Shown here piece by piece: positions 26,749 through 36,507 of a DNA stretch of 64,000 nucleotides. Location: assembly GCF_020966635.1 (NCBI RefSeq), contig NZ_JAJKFQ010000011.1, positions 248,001 to 312,000 of the forward strand, written 5' to 3'. Source of the DNA: Stieleria sp. JC731. Its GTDB lineage: Bacteria; Planctomycetota; Planctomycetia; Pirellulales; Pirellulaceae. How positions within the stretch are numbered: the stretch's first letter is position 1; every line of letters begins with the position of its first letter. The position numbers and the translations under genes were made by a program. The notes below the pieces were generated by a model that saw only the letters and a list, made by a program, of their open reading frames with translations, made no database searches and was not told where the DNA came from.

Positions 26749-29424
26749 CTAGACCAATGTCTCCTGCAAGCGATCTTCGTTTCGGAAGGTGAAATCCATC
26801 GCATCGTGATCGACCACGACTGTGCTACCTTCGGCGAAGGTGCTCTTTAGCAATGCCGTAGCCAATTTGTTTTGGATCTCACGCTGGATCACGCGTTTCA
26901 GCGGCCGAGCACCGTACGTCGGGTCGTAGCCAACCTTGGCGATTTCATCGATAGCCGCTTCGGTCACCTTCAAGTGCAAACCGTTGTCACGTAGTCGATC
27001 GGCAAGATGGTTTAACTGCAACGTTACGATCCTACGGATCTCAGCTTGATCAAGCGGTTTGAAAATCACGGTGTCATCGATACGGTTCAAAAATTCGGGC
27101 AGGAAGCGTGTTCGCAGGGCCTCTTGAACAGCCTCGTGCATTTCGTCCTCCGTCCCGTTTTCTGCAGCGATCCGTTGGATCTCTTGGCTACCGGCGTTGC
27201 TGGTCATCACGATTACTGAGTTGGAAAAGTTGACTGTTCGGCCCTGGCCATCGGTCAACCGTCCATCATCAAGAACTTGCAACAGGATGTTAAAGACATC
27301 TGGGTGAGCCTTCTCGATCTCATCAAGTAGAACCACCGTGTATGGGCGTCGTCGAACAGCTTCGGTCAGTTTGCCACCTTCCTCATAGCCAACGTATCCG
27401 GGAGGCGCACCGATCATTCGCGCAACGCTATGGCGTTCCATGAATTCACTCATGTCGATACGGACCATCGCGTTCTCGTCATCAAACATGATTTCGGCGA
27501 GTGCCTTACACAGTTCGGTTTTACCCACACCGGTCGGGCCGAGGAACAGAAATGATCCGATCGGTCGGTTCGGGTCCGAAAGGCCACTTCGGCTGCGACG
27601 CACCGCATCGCTGACCGCACGGACGGCTTCGTCTTGACCGACGACACGTTGGTGTAGCCGCTCTTCCATGACGAGCAGTTTTGCACGCTCGGTTTCCATC
27701 ATGCGACTGACCGGGACGCCGGTCCACATCGAAACGACTTCGGCAATTTCGTCCGCGGTGACTTCTCGACGCAGCAAGCGCCGTTGGCTTTCGGATTTAT
27801 CTGCGTCGGATTCAGCCGTCGCGTCGCGACGCTCGATTTCCTCCAGTTTGGATTCCAATTCCTTTTGGCGGGATTGAACTTCCAGCATCTCGCGGTAAAT
27901 CGCTTCGGGGTTCTCACCCCGCAATTGCGTTTGTTTGGCTTCGGCATCAAGCGTGGCAAAGCGGTGAGCCAATGTTTCGGCCTCTTGGCGAATCGATTGC
28001 ACGCCTTCGAGTCCGATCTTCTCGCTCTCCCATTGCTCCCGCAAGTCGGCCAGCTCTTTACTAAGCTGATCCATTTCGGACTGCATTTCGTCCCGACTGG
28101 CGACGATCGATGGATCATCTTGGTCTTCGTCTTCAAGTTGTCGCTGCGCCAATTCCAATTGCCGTAGCCGTCGCTGCAGACGATCGATGGGTTCGGGAAC
28201 ACTTTCCTTTTCCATTGCCAATCGGCTGGTCGCTTCGTCAACGAGGTCGATCGCTTTGTCAGGTAGGAACCGATCGGTGATGTAGCGATTGGCCAAAGTC
28301 GCTGCCGCAACCAAAGCGCTATCGGTGATTCGGACGCCGTGGTGCGATTCGTATCGAGGCTTCAAGCCACGAAGGATCGCAACGGTATCATCCACGGTGG
28401 GTTCTTCGACGAAGACAGGTTGGAAACGACGTTCCAATGCCGCGTCTTTCTCGATGTGTTGACGGTATTCATCAAGCGTCGTCGCACCGACACAACGCAG
28501 TGCGCCGCGAGCGAGTTCGGGTTTTAGCAAGTTGGCCGCATCGGGCGAGCCTTCAGCCTTTCCGGCACCGACGACCAAGTGAAGTTCGTCGATAAAAAGG
28601 ATCACACGACCGTCAGAGTCTTTGACTTCGCGGAGAACCGCTTTGAGGCGTTCTTCGAAATCGCCCCGGAATTTTGCTCCTGCGACCAACGCACCCATAT
28701 CGAGCGCGATGACACGTTTGTTTTTCAAGCTATTGGGCACATCGGCTTCGAAGATGCGCAGCGCGAGTCCTTCGGCGATTGCCGTTTTACCAACGCCCGG
28801 TTGTCCGATCAGAACCGGATTGTTCTTCGTCCGTCTTGAAAGCACCTGAATGACGCGGCGGATTTCATTGTCACGTCCGATAACCGGATCAAGTTTGCCT
28901 TGAGCGGCAAGCTCGGTCAGGTCGACGCCGTACTTTTGAAGCGCTTGATACGTGTCTTCGGCATTTTGGTCTGTCACTCGTGCGCTGCCTCGTATTTCGC
29001 TTGCGGCTTTGAGTACGTCATCGGAATCGACACCGCAGAGCGACAAGACGCTTTGTGCTTTGGTCTTCGCCTTGGCGAGTCCCAGGAGTAGGTGTTCGGT
29101 AGCGACGAATTCGTCTTTGAGTGATTCCGCCGCGTTGGCGGCTTCATTGAGAGCCAGTTGAAGTTCGCTAGAGATCCCCGGTTGGCGGCCGCCGGTGACC
29201 TTGGTCATCTTTTCCAGCTCGCTATCGGTCAATTCGTGAAGCTGTTTCAGGTCGACCTTCATCTTTTCCATGAGGGCACCGGTAATCCCGTCAGTTTCAT
29301 CCAGCATCGCGCCAAGCAAGTGTAGCGATGTGATGTCAGGGTTGCCGTTGGCAGCGGCGCGGCCTTGCGCCTCGGCGATCAGACCTTGTGCTTTAGTTGT
29401 CAGTTTGTCGAATCGGAATGTCAT
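26749..29424 (-). CDS. clpB: ATP-dependent disaggregase ClpB
   Basis: This 891-residue Hsp100 chaperone pulls polypeptides out of aggregates together with DnaK. Domain order is as in the family: Clp N-domain repeats (residues 1-150), AAA-1 with Walker [16 protein letters not shown], a long coiled-coil M-domain (around residues 410-530, many Arg/Glu/Gln), AAA-2 with [16 protein letters not shown] and the sensor block [10 protein letters not shown], then the small C-terminal domain ([15 protein letters not shown]). The ATG at 29422-29424 ([14 protein letters not shown]) follows AGGAG by about 8 nt and matches the family start; the open frame to 29538 is ignored. It is downstream of dnaK on the same strand but behind a terminator, so it may have its own promoter. 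Confidence 0.97.
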   Translation of the reverse strand: MTFRFDKLTTKAQGLIAEAQGRAAANGNPDITSLHLLGAMLDETDGITGALMEKMKVDLKQLHELTDSELEKMTKVTGGRQPGISSELQLALNEAANAAESLKDEFVATEHLLLGLAKAKTKAQSVLSLCGVDSDDVLKAASEIRGSARVTDQNAEDTYQALQKYGVDLTELAAQGKLDPVIGRDNEIRRVIQVLSRRTKNNPVLIGQPGVGKTAIAEGLALRIFEADVPNSLKNKRVIALDMGALVAGAKFRGDFEERLKAVLREVKDSDGRVILFIDELHLVVGAGKAEGSPDAANLLKPELARGALRCVGATTLDEYRQHIEKDAALERRFQPVFVEEPTVDDTVAILRGLKPRYESHHGVRITDSALVAAATLANRYITDRFLPDKAIDLVDEATSRLAMEKESVPEPIDRLQRRLRQLELAQRQLEDEDQDDPSIVASRDEMQSEMDQLSKELADLREQWESEKIGLEGVQSIRQEAETLAHRFATLDAEAKQTQLRGENPEAIYREMLEVQSRQKELESKLEEIERRDATAESDADKSESQRRLLRREVTADEIAEVVSMWTGVPVSRMMETERAKLLVMEERLHQRVVGQDEAVRAVSDAVRRSRSGLSDPNRPIGSFLFLGPTGVGKTELCKALAEIMFDDENAMVRIDMSEFMERHSVARMIGAPPGYVGYEEGGKLTEAVRRRPYTVVLLDEIEKAHPDVFNILLQVLDDGRLTDGQGRTVNFSNSVIVMTSNAGSQEIQRIAAENGTEDEMHEAVQEALRTRFLPEFLNRIDDTVIFKPLDQAEIRRIVTLQLNHLADRLRDNGLHLKVTEAAIDEIAKVGYDPTYGARPLKRVIQREIQNKLATALLKSTFAEGSTVVVDHDAMDFTFRNEDRLQETLV

Positions 29425-29513
29425 CTCGGTTGCTCCTGCGTTTGGCCGCCTGCGGGGATTGCTCCTTCGGTGGTCGTTAAAAAAATTAGCTGCTTCTAGG
29501 TTCCGTGTTTGCG

Positions 29514-29543
29514 TAAAAAAAGACGGGCGACGTGTCACCCGTC
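29514..29543 (-). terminator. Rho-independent terminator between dnaK and clpB
   Basis: GACGGG (29522-29527) pairs with CCCGTC (29538-29543), with further GA/TC pairing inside and a small loop. On the minus strand seven Ts follow. It would end most dnaK transcripts before clpB. Confidence 0.8.
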
Positions 29544-29608
29544 CAATGGTCCGTCCGACAGCACAGTTGCTGCCGAACGGGCAATCGTGTCAGACGATTT
29601 TCGCGTCG

Positions 29609-31543
29609 TTAGCTTTTCACTTCGAAGTCGGCGTCGATAGCGTCGTCATCGTCGTTGTCGGCGGCCGCGGCTCCTGCCGCTGCACCCGCATCGTCACCTT
29701 GGCCTTCGCCTGTCGTCTTGTCGAAGAGGACTTTGCTAAACGCTTTGGCTGCCGTTTCCAATTCTTCGGTCGCCTGTTTGATCGCGCTGACGTCGTCGGT
29801 TTCTGCTGCCGCTTTGACCTTCTCGATCGCCTTGTTCAAAGGCTCTTTGTCGGCATCGGAAAGCTTGTCGGCATGATCGGCCATCTCTTTTTCGAGCTGG
29901 TGAACTTGCTGGTTAGCCTTGTTGCGGGCTTCGGCAAGTTCGAACTGACGCTTGTCTTCTTCGGCGTTGGCTTCGGCATCACGACGCATGTTTTCGATGT
30001 CGTCTTCGCTAAGCGCTCCGGCCTCTTTGATTTCGACGGATGCTTCCTTTCCGCTTTTCAGCTCTTTGGCCGAAACGCTCAGGATACCGTTTTGGTCGAT
30101 ATCAAATTTCACTTCGATTTGTGGGACCCCACGAGGTTGTGGCGGGATGCCTTGCAAGTCGAATTCGCCCAACAGTCGGTTGTGTGCCGCCATCTTGCGT
30201 TCCCCTTGGAACACTCGAACGGTGACCGCGGTTTGGTTATCCGCAGCCGTGCTGAAGACGTTTTTCTTTTCGACGGGTACGGTCGTGTTACGTTCAACCA
30301 AGGCTGTCATCACACCGCCTTCGGTTTCGATCCCGAGGGTCAGCGGGGTGACGTCCAGTAGCAGTACGTCGGTACGATCGCCGGCCAAAACACTACCTTG
30401 GATCGCGGCACCGACCGCAACAACTTCGTCAGGGTTGACGCCTTGGTGTGGGTCTTTGCCGAAGATCTTTTTGACAACTTCGCGAACCTTGGGAACACGT
30501 GTGCTACCTCCGACGAGGACGATCTCGTCGATTTCGCTTGGCGAGTAACCGGCTTGTTCGAGTGCGTCCATCACTGGGCGACGGCACCGTTCGACAAGTG
30601 AGTCGATCAGTTCTTCGAACTTGCTGCGTGTGATCTTCATCGTCAGGTGCTTTGGACCGCTCTGGTCCATCGTGATGAAGGGCAAGTTGATATCGGTCTC
30701 TGGCAGTGTTGACAGTTCCTTCTTGGCCTTTTCACAGGCTTCTTGAAGACGCTGCAGTGCCATCGGGTCGTTGCGCAGGTCGATCGCGTTTTCTTTCTTG
30801 AACTCGCTAGCGACGTAGTTGATCAACGCTTCGTCAAAGTCGTCACCACCGAGGTGTGTATCACCAGAGGTGCTGATCACTTGGAAGACGCGACTTTCGT
30901 TCTCTTCGTCACCACTGTCAGCGACTTCCAGAACCGAAACGTCAAACGTACCACCACCGAGGTCGAAGACGATGATCTTTTCGTCCTTCTTCTTGTCCAA
31001 TCCGTATGCCAAAGCGGCCGCGGTTGGTTCGTTGATGATCCGTGCGACTTCGAGGCCAGCAATTTGACCTGCGTCCTTGGTCGCCTGACGCTGAGCGTCG
31101 TTAAAGTATGCCGGAACGGTGATGACAGCCTTGTTGACTTTGTGTCCCAGGTAAGACTCCGCCGATTCCTTCAGTTTGCGAAGGACTTTGGCCGAAATTT
31201 CCTGTGGGGTGTGTTCATCGTCACCAACTTGGATCTTGACGTATTCGTTGGCGGCGCCGCTGACGCCGTAAGGAACCATCTTTTCTTCCGACTCAACTTC
31301 GTTGTGTCGACGTCCCATGAAACGTTTCGCTGAGTAAACGGTTCGTTGGGGGTTGGTCACCGCTTGACGTCGTGCAGGTTCGCCGACGATCGTTTCTTTC
31401 TTGTCGGTGAATGCGACGACACTAGGGGTCAGTCGGTTGCCTTCCGCGTTGGGAATTACTTTCGGCTCGCTACCTTCCATGATCGCGACCACGCTGTTGG
31501 TCGTTCCGAGGTCGATGCCGATAATCTTTTCGCCTTGAGCCAT
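29609..31543 (-). CDS. dnaK: Hsp70 chaperone DnaK
   Basis: This 644-residue Hsp70 binds exposed hydrophobic segments of client proteins in an ATP-driven cycle. The ATPase domain shows [18 protein letters not shown], the [14 protein letters not shown] phosphate loop and [20 protein letters not shown]; the substrate-binding domain shows [17 protein letters not shown]. The C-terminus is an Ala/Gly-rich then Asp-rich tail ending DADFEVKS. The ATG at 31541-31543 follows GGAGAAG by about 8 nt; the longer frame to 31594 has no ribosome site. No grpE or dnaJ is adjacent. Upstream lie a sigma-54-like promoter and a palindrome instead of a CIRCE element, which I looked for and did not find. Confidence 0.97.
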   Translation of the reverse strand: MAQGEKIIGIDLGTTNSVVAIMEGSEPKVIPNAEGNRLTPSVVAFTDKKETIVGEPARRQAVTNPQRTVYSAKRFMGRRHNEVESEEKMVPYGVSGAANEYVKIQVGDDEHTPQEISAKVLRKLKESAESYLGHKVNKAVITVPAYFNDAQRQATKDAGQIAGLEVARIINEPTAAALAYGLDKKKDEKIIVFDLGGGTFDVSVLEVADSGDEENESRVFQVISTSGDTHLGGDDFDEALINYVASEFKKENAIDLRNDPMALQRLQEACEKAKKELSTLPETDINLPFITMDQSGPKHLTMKITRSKFEELIDSLVERCRRPVMDALEQAGYSPSEIDEIVLVGGSTRVPKVREVVKKIFGKDPHQGVNPDEVVAVGAAIQGSVLAGDRTDVLLLDVTPLTLGIETEGGVMTALVERNTTVPVEKKNVFSTAADNQTAVTVRVFQGERKMAAHNRLLGEFDLQGIPPQPRGVPQIEVKFDIDQNGILSVSAKELKSGKEASVEIKEAGALSEDDIENMRRDAEANAEEDKRQFELAEARNKANQQVHQLEKEMADHADKLSDADKEPLNKAIEKVKAAAETDDVSAIKQATEELETAAKAFSKVLFDKTTGEGQGDDAGAAAGAAAADNDDDDAIDADFEVKS

Positions 31544-31716
31544 TGGAATTTCTTCTCCGTGAACTTTTGGTACTCGGTTTTCGATTGACGCCATCGACTC
31601 GATGTGAGTTCGATTTACTGGTTGCTTACGCTGGCGTTCACTATTGATTTCGGCGTTCGGTCAGGTCCACCGCTGGCCTGTCGATTTCGCCGTCTGTTCA
31701 GTCGATGCATCGGTAA

Positions 31717-31733
31717 AGCAAGGTGCGTGCCAA
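31717..31733 (-). promoter_or_regulatory. Sigma-54-type promoter upstream of dnaK
   Basis: On the minus strand TTGGCACGCACCTTGCT (31733 to 31717) matches the -24/-12 consensus (TGGCACG-N4-TTGCW), with the GG and GC doublets exactly 10 nt apart. The expected transcript start near 31706 leaves a leader of about 160 nt before the dnaK ATG. The match is by eye; no competing sigma-70 promoter was evident. Confidence 0.6.
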
Positions 31734-31815
31734 TTGGGTTTTTGCTGACAAGAAAGTTTGCTCGGTCACCTCGGCTGCCAACAAATAAACGCGTCCCACA
31801 CGGACAAAAAGCATG

Positions 31816-31840
31816 AATTCGCAAATCGATCACGCGAATT
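31816..31840. promoter_or_regulatory. Inverted repeat, candidate enhancer-binding site for dnaK
   Basis: AATTCGC (31816-31822) and GCGAATT (31834-31840) are perfect 7-bp arms with 11 nt between. The centre is about 120 bp upstream of the predicted sigma-54 transcript start, a typical position for an activator site. Confidence 0.4.
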
Positions 31841-31995
31841 TGCTTTTCTGGCAGTCACCGAAAAAGAGTGAAAACGACCTCCAAATGCCCGGTGCCAGAT
31901 TGACAGATCTGGAGAAATGTGACGCCGGGGCTAAGTTTTCACTGCTCTAGCGGCACAAGTGTGTGGGGGTGGGCCGCCAAACACATTCCGCGAGG

Positions 31996-32024
31996 GAATT
32001 ACCAGTGGCGTTGCCAGGTAATTC
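31996..32024. other. Stem-loop downstream of sulfatase gene
   Basis: GAATTACC (31996-32003) and GGTAATTC (32017-32024) are perfect arms, and inside them TGGC pairs with GCCA. It lies 80 bp past the stop of the leftward sulfatase gene. With no T-run it is not a standard terminator. The rest of the gap 31544-32103 holds the dnaK control elements listed separately. Confidence 0.4.
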
Positions 32025-32103
32025 GTATGGGACGAGCGATTCGCCGCGTCTGTTCTTCCACAGCGGAACCACTTCTGCAAAAGGAAAATCGATCGGCGTG
32101 GTA

Positions 32104-33753
32104 TCACCGCGTCGAAAATTTGGCAGATGCTTCGAGCACCTTTTCGAAATCAAAGTACTGGGCCGGGGAAATGCCCAGTTGCTTTGCCAAGCTTTCGTAC
32201 TGTTGCCACATTTTTTGGTTGACCAAACTGCTTTTCGATTCCCATGGCACGGCTGCGTCCAGAAGCGTCCCGAAAACTTGATAGTCGTTGTAGGCCACCG
32301 CATTCGATTTGAGATGTGCCAATTGGGATTGGTACCGATGACGCAGTGTCTGTAGCGTTTGCTGTTCTTGGGGATCATCAATCACGTTGACCAGTTCCAT
32401 CGGGTCGTCGGCCAAGTTGAATAATTCTTCACTCGGCTGCATCTTCTCACCACAGCACCAATAGATGTATTTGTGAGTTTGCGTCACGACAGACATCGAG
32501 AACGTTGTTGGCGCTCCCCACATTTGAAACAGTGGAACGCTGTCTCGTTGAGGAAGGCTAGGTTCTTGAACGACCGGTGTGGTGAAAGTTGGAACCAGGC
32601 TGACTCCGTCGATTTGATCAGGGATCGGTTGTCCCGCCAGTTCGAGAATTGTCGGTGCGATATCGACGGTCGCGGTCAGTTGATCACATGTGGTTCCACT
32701 ATTTGAAGGCTTATTGGTTGATTGGCGAGGGTCATAAATGATCAAGGGAACTTTGGAACCTTCTTCGTAGGGAAGCACTTTGCCGCCCATGCCGTGCGAC
32801 CCACAAAAGAAGCCGTTGTCGCTGGTCAAGATGATGATTGTGTTCTCGGCAGCGCCGTGTTTTTGAAGTGCTTGGCGAATCATACCGATCGCATAGTCAA
32901 CCCCATGAATAAGCTGATGGTAGTCTCGCATCGTCGATTGGTATCGAGCAGGATCGAAGCCCATGTCTCGAAAGAACGTCAGTGATTGACGACCCAGTCT
33001 CGCTTGCATTGCGAGGTGTTTGCCGGCCTCACGTCCATAATTGCCCGGCAACGTGAACGTGGCATCTTTGTAGATGTCGTCAAAAAATGGGTCTGGAGTG
33101 AATGGACGGTGTGGAGCTTTGAAGAACAGTGTTAAGCAAAACGGTCGTTCATCGGATTGGCTTTCTGCGATGAAGTCGTCCGCGTAAGCACCGTAGGCAC
33201 GAGTCGAATGGGGATAGCGATCGGCGTACTTAGCCAAATACTTGTTCTTCGCCGTTTGGTAATTGGTCTGGCCAGTTCCGCCCGCCCAGGAATCAAACTG
33301 ATCGACCGGCAATGAGTTGTAAGAACCTTCGGAGGCATTGGCTCGGTCACTGACTGCGAATCCGAATTTGCCACCGAATCCGGTTCGATAGCCTGCCGTT
33401 CGAAGCAGCACCGGATAGGAGGACTGGAATGTCTCAGAACGCATTGGTCCATGACCAAAATTGCATCCGGTTTTGTATTCGTACATTCCCGTCATCACCG
33501 ATGCTCGGCTGCCCATGCAGATCGATGTCGAGTTGTAGTGCCTACGAAATAGAATGCCTTCGGTAGCGAGCGCATCCATGTTCGGCGTATGCACGTCCGG
33601 TGTGCCCGTCGCTCCCAGCGACCGAAAGCATTGGTCGTCGGTGTAAAGCAGGATGATGTTGGGCCGACCCGCAGCAGTCGCGTTTCGAAATGTGCCCGCA
33701 ACGTTGGCCCACAGTGAAACGAGGGCGAAGGCAATTAGGTGAGATCGTTGCAT
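32104..33753 (-). CDS. Sulfatase with atypical CMGSR active-site motif
   Basis: This is a 549-residue exported sulfatase. The ATG at 33751-33753 follows GAGGAA and opens a signal peptide (LIAFALVSLWANVAGTF). The fold starts with RPNIILLYTDDQCFRSLGATG. The active-site block reads STSICMGSRASVMTGMYEY: the Cys to be converted to formylglycine and the Arg are present, but the usual Pro at the third position of CxPxR is Gly. The later metal-binding and substrate regions (IILTSDNGFFCGSHGMGGK) are intact, as in active family members. It is divergent from psd, 260 bp away. Confidence 0.92.
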   Translation of the reverse strand: MQRSHLIAFALVSLWANVAGTFRNATAAGRPNIILLYTDDQCFRSLGATGTPDVHTPNMDALATEGILFRRHYNSTSICMGSRASVMTGMYEYKTGCNFGHGPMRSETFQSSYPVLLRTAGYRTGFGGKFGFAVSDRANASEGSYNSLPVDQFDSWAGGTGQTNYQTAKNKYLAKYADRYPHSTRAYGAYADDFIAESQSDERPFCLTLFFKAPHRPFTPDPFFDDIYKDATFTLPGNYGREAGKHLAMQARLGRQSLTFFRDMGFDPARYQSTMRDYHQLIHGVDYAIGMIRQALQKHGAAENTIIILTSDNGFFCGSHGMGGKVLPYEEGSKVPLIIYDPRQSTNKPSNSGTTCDQLTATVDIAPTILELAGQPIPDQIDGVSLVPTFTTPVVQEPSLPQRDSVPLFQMWGAPTTFSMSVVTQTHKYIYWCCGEKMQPSEELFNLADDPMELVNVIDDPQEQQTLQTLRHRYQSQLAHLKSNAVAYNDYQVFGTLLDAAVPWESKSSLVNQKMWQQYESLAKQLGISPAQYFDFEKVLEASAKFSTR

Positions 33754-34013
33754 CGAATTCCTCGTTTGTCTGCCGACCAATTCGATCTAGTCGACGAAGA
33801 AAGGCGTCCAGGTTCAAACATGCTACCCGCTGGCACTCACGTTTTGTTGTTGCCAGGCGGTTGAGCAGCTAATAGACGCGATAATTGTTCTGACGAGGTA
33901 TCGACGAAGGTGTAGGCGATCCATTCCGATCGGTTTTCGATGCGGACCATCGATCAAGCAGAGGGCTTTCGCTACGATACCTTCGCAGTCGCGGACCAAA
34001 AGTTCCGCCGGCC

Positions 34014-34958
34014 ATGGATCAGTCCCCCCACATTTACTCTGTTGGTTCTTCGACCACCGCTCGCATGGAAGACATTGTTTATTTTGATCGCTATTCCAAG
34101 CAATTCTGCACGGAGTTGGTGTATGGCGATCAGGCGTTGCGTTGGACCTATGGAACCCTCACCGGACGATTGGCTTTGGCGACAGTCGTTCGTCGTGCGT
34201 TCTTTTCGAAGTGGTACGGTTGGCGAATGGATCAGCCCAATACTAAAGAACGCATCGCGCCCTTCATCAAGAAATACGGCTTGGATGCCAGTGAGTTTCA
34301 GAAGTCACCGGAACAGTTCCACCACTTCAATGACTTCTTCGTCAGGCAACTGCGCCCCGAAGCTCGCCCTATTGATACGGCCCCCGACGGAATTGTCTTT
34401 CCAGCGGATGGACGACATCTCTGTGTTCCGGATCTGTCTCAAGCGAGTGGCTTGTTTGTCAAAGGCCAAATGTTTGACTTGGCGTCGTTACTGGATGATG
34501 AAACCCTGTCGCAAAGGTATCAGCAAGGCAGTTTGTTGCTCTCTCGTTTATGCCCGACGGATTATCACCGTTTCCATTTTCCTTGCGACGGAACTGTGGG
34601 GGCGACTCAATTGATCAATGGCCCGCTGTATTCAGTCAATCCGATCGCATTGCGAAAGAATATTCAGATCCTTGCGACGAACAAACGAACTGTTACAGAG
34701 CTGAAAACAAAAGCGTTCGGAACGGTTTTATTGTTGGAGATCGGCGCGACATGTGTTGGCAGTATCCGCCAAACTTATCAAGCCAACAGCGATGTCAGTA
34801 AAGGTGACGAGAAAGGATACTTTCGCTTTGGTGGGTCTTCGACGATCACCATCTTTGAACCTGGGCGAATTCGGTTTGACGATGACTTGGTTGAGCAGTC
34901 CGCGAACCAGTGCGAACTTTACGCAAAGATGGGCGACCATGCGGGCACTCTTACATAG
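34014..34958 (+). CDS. psd: Phosphatidylserine decarboxylase proenzyme
   Basis: This 314-residue enzyme makes phosphatidylethanolamine from phosphatidylserine at the inner membrane. Visible family blocks are HHFNDFFVRQLRPEARPID, DYHRFHFPCDG and, near the C-terminus, KGYFRFGGSSTITIFEPG. The GGSS in the last block is the self-cleavage site that creates the pyruvoyl group. The early FNDFF..L sequence resembles the eukaryotic/Clostridium-like branch more than E. coli Psd. The ATG at 34014 is chosen; overlapping open frames in other phases are shadows. The TAG stop at 34956-34958 is also the first three bases of the 111-bp tandem repeat array. Confidence 0.94.
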   Translation: MDQSPHIYSVGSSTTARMEDIVYFDRYSKQFCTELVYGDQALRWTYGTLTGRLALATVVRRAFFSKWYGWRMDQPNTKERIAPFIKKYGLDASEFQKSPEQFHHFNDFFVRQLRPEARPIDTAPDGIVFPADGRHLCVPDLSQASGLFVKGQMFDLASLLDDETLSQRYQQGSLLLSRLCPTDYHRFHFPCDGTVGATQLINGPLYSVNPIALRKNIQILATNKRTVTELKTKAFGTVLLLEIGATCVGSIRQTYQANSDVSKGDEKGYFRFGGSSTITIFEPGRIRFDDDLVEQSANQCELYAKMGDHAGTLT

Positions 34959-35509
34959 CGCGGTCGCGGCTCAGTCAAGTCATCGAAGCTGAGCCGTTTT
35001 GGCGCTAGCCACGGTTTCTGGACTTCCGAAGGCTCCACCGATCGCAGTGCATCACACAACCGCCGCTAGCGCGTTTGCGGCTCAGTCAAGTCATCAACCT
35101 GAGCCGTCTTGGCGCTAGCCACCGTTTCTGGAATTCCGAAAACTCCAGCAATCGCAGTGCATCACACAACCGCCGCTAGCGCGGTCGCGGCTCAGTCAAG
35201 TCACCGACGCTGAACCGTTTTGGCGTTTGCCACGGTTTCTGGGCTTCCGAAAACTTCACCGATCACAGTGCATCCCACAACCGCCGCTAGCGCGTTTGCG
35301 GCTCAGTCAAGTCATCTACCCTGAGCCGTGTTGGCGCTAGCCACGGTTTCTGGACTTCCGAAGGCTCCACCGATCGCAGTGCATCACACAACCGCCGCTA
35401 GCGCGGTCGCGGCTCAGCCAAGTCATCGAAGCTGAGCCGTTTTGTCTCTAGCCACGGTTTCTGGACTTCCGAAAACTTCACCAATCGCAGTGCATCACAC
35501 AACCGCCGC
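34956..35509. repeat. Five tandem copies of a 111-bp unit with nested palindromes
   Basis: Unit starts are 34956, 35067, 35177, 35288 and 35399; the second unit is 110 bp and the others 111. Each begins TAGCGC(GGTC/GTTT)GCGG, contains an inner inverted repeat CGGCTCAG/CTGAGCCG and, in most copies, an outer GCTAGCGC/GCGCTAGC that encloses it. Each ends in a conserved CAGTGCATC...CAACCGCCGC. The start alternates GGTC, GTTT, GGTC, GTTT, GGTC, so the array may have grown by doubling a two-unit block. No open frame spans it. The remaining 144 bp before the next gene hold nothing recognisable. Confidence 0.95.
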
Positions 35510-35653
35510 TAGCAGCCTGTTGATTCTTATTGTCGCCCTTCACTCGGTGAAAGATGCGTTCCTTCCCGCCAGTATTGCGTCGTCCAAGGCGACCTTTGTG
35601 AGAGATCGAACCTGAAGATCACCAGCGAAGTTCGGTAGCGAATCGTCAGTGGA

Positions 35654-36148
35654 CTATCCGCTGCTATGCTGCCGGTGCCAAATCAGCGTCACAAGCCAAA
35701 ATGAAAACACTAACGTAGGTGTATCAATTTCATGATCGATTACTTGGATGGTTGATCGGCGAGTGAAGATGTGGTCAGGGACGATTTTCGCAACCGGAGT
35801 TCCGTCCACGCCGTTTAGATCAAACGCCATGCTGGTAAAACCGTGGGCTTGAAGTATCAATCGTCCTTGCGGCGCATCGATTTCGAATGTTCGCGTAAAA
35901 GCGGACGTCTTTGTTGCTTCTATCAGTTCTTGTCCGTCATCATCAAGCGTCCAACGGCCACCAAGCATGCCGTGTTTTCGGATCGAGAATTCGTATTCAC
36001 CAATCAGGATACTGCCCTTTTCGAAGAACTGGCCGAGTTTCGTCTCGATCGGCATGGATTCGCCATCGATGCGGAAATCCCATGAGCAAATGCTTTTGGG
36101 GAGACATCGCAGTTGAGTGGACGTGATAGATTGGCTGGAGAGTGACAT
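35654..36148 (-). CDS. Small protein with possible LURP-one/tubby-like fold
   Basis: This is a 164-residue protein without a signal peptide. The pattern of short beta strands (FEKGSILIGEYEFSIRKHGM, GRLILQAHGFTSMAFDLNG, IQVIDHEIDTPTLVFSFWLV) and the closing hydrophobic segment resemble the LURP-one-related/tubby-C-terminal/scramblase-like superfamily. The match is weak and by eye only. It is leftward, downstream of nothing obvious, and next to the palindromic repeat array. The reading frame and codon choice look like the neighbouring genes, so it is probably real even though the family is uncertain. A later ATG at codon 32 is a possible start. Confidence 0.65.
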   Translation of the reverse strand: MSLSSQSITSTQLRCLPKSICSWDFRIDGESMPIETKLGQFFEKGSILIGEYEFSIRKHGMLGGRWTLDDDGQELIEATKTSAFTRTFEIDAPQGRLILQAHGFTSMAFDLNGVDGTPVAKIVPDHIFTRRSTIQVIDHEIDTPTLVFSFWLVTLIWHRQHSSG

Positions 36149-36507
36149 CAGATGAATCAGAGACTTTTGGCGGATCAGGGTGCAACCCTATTGGCTCGAT
36201 AGTTTTGTCGTCGAGGCGCTGGCAATCGGAAAGCTGGCCATCGGAACGCTGCCCACTTTCAATTCCGTACGTGAGACTTTTGGTTCAAGTCAAACTTGGC
36301 CATGCAAGACGCTGCGGATAGTGCGACATTCCTGTCGGTTCACAGTCAATGATGTCAGAAGGGCGACAACGCGGTTCATTGATGATCGCGAATAGGTGAT
36401 CGTTTACCCGTGAATGCGGTGGAATAAACGGTCAGCACGGTCGAGTGCTGTGGTGCGGGCGTATAATTTCGCTCCTGCGAAGCTAAGTGCGACACGATGA
36501 GAGTGCC
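36149..36507. other. Intergenic region with a TATAAT box
   Basis: This 359-bp gap separates divergent genes. TATAAT at 36462-36467 is a perfect -10 box 41 bp before the ATG at 36508, but I see no good -35 at 16-18 nt. No other structure or reading frame is convincing. Confidence 0.45.

Noticed and set aside
31544-31900. CIRCE element for HrcA upstream of dnaK
   Set aside because: No TTAGCACTC-N9-GAGTGCTAA or near match is present on either strand.
33940-34614. 224-codon plus-strand frame overlapping psd
   Set aside because: It lies in another phase of the psd gene, whose frame carries all the phosphatidylserine decarboxylase motifs.
34956-35509. CRISPR-like array
   Set aside because: The units are 111 bp with no unique spacers, the similarity runs through the whole unit, and no cas gene is present.
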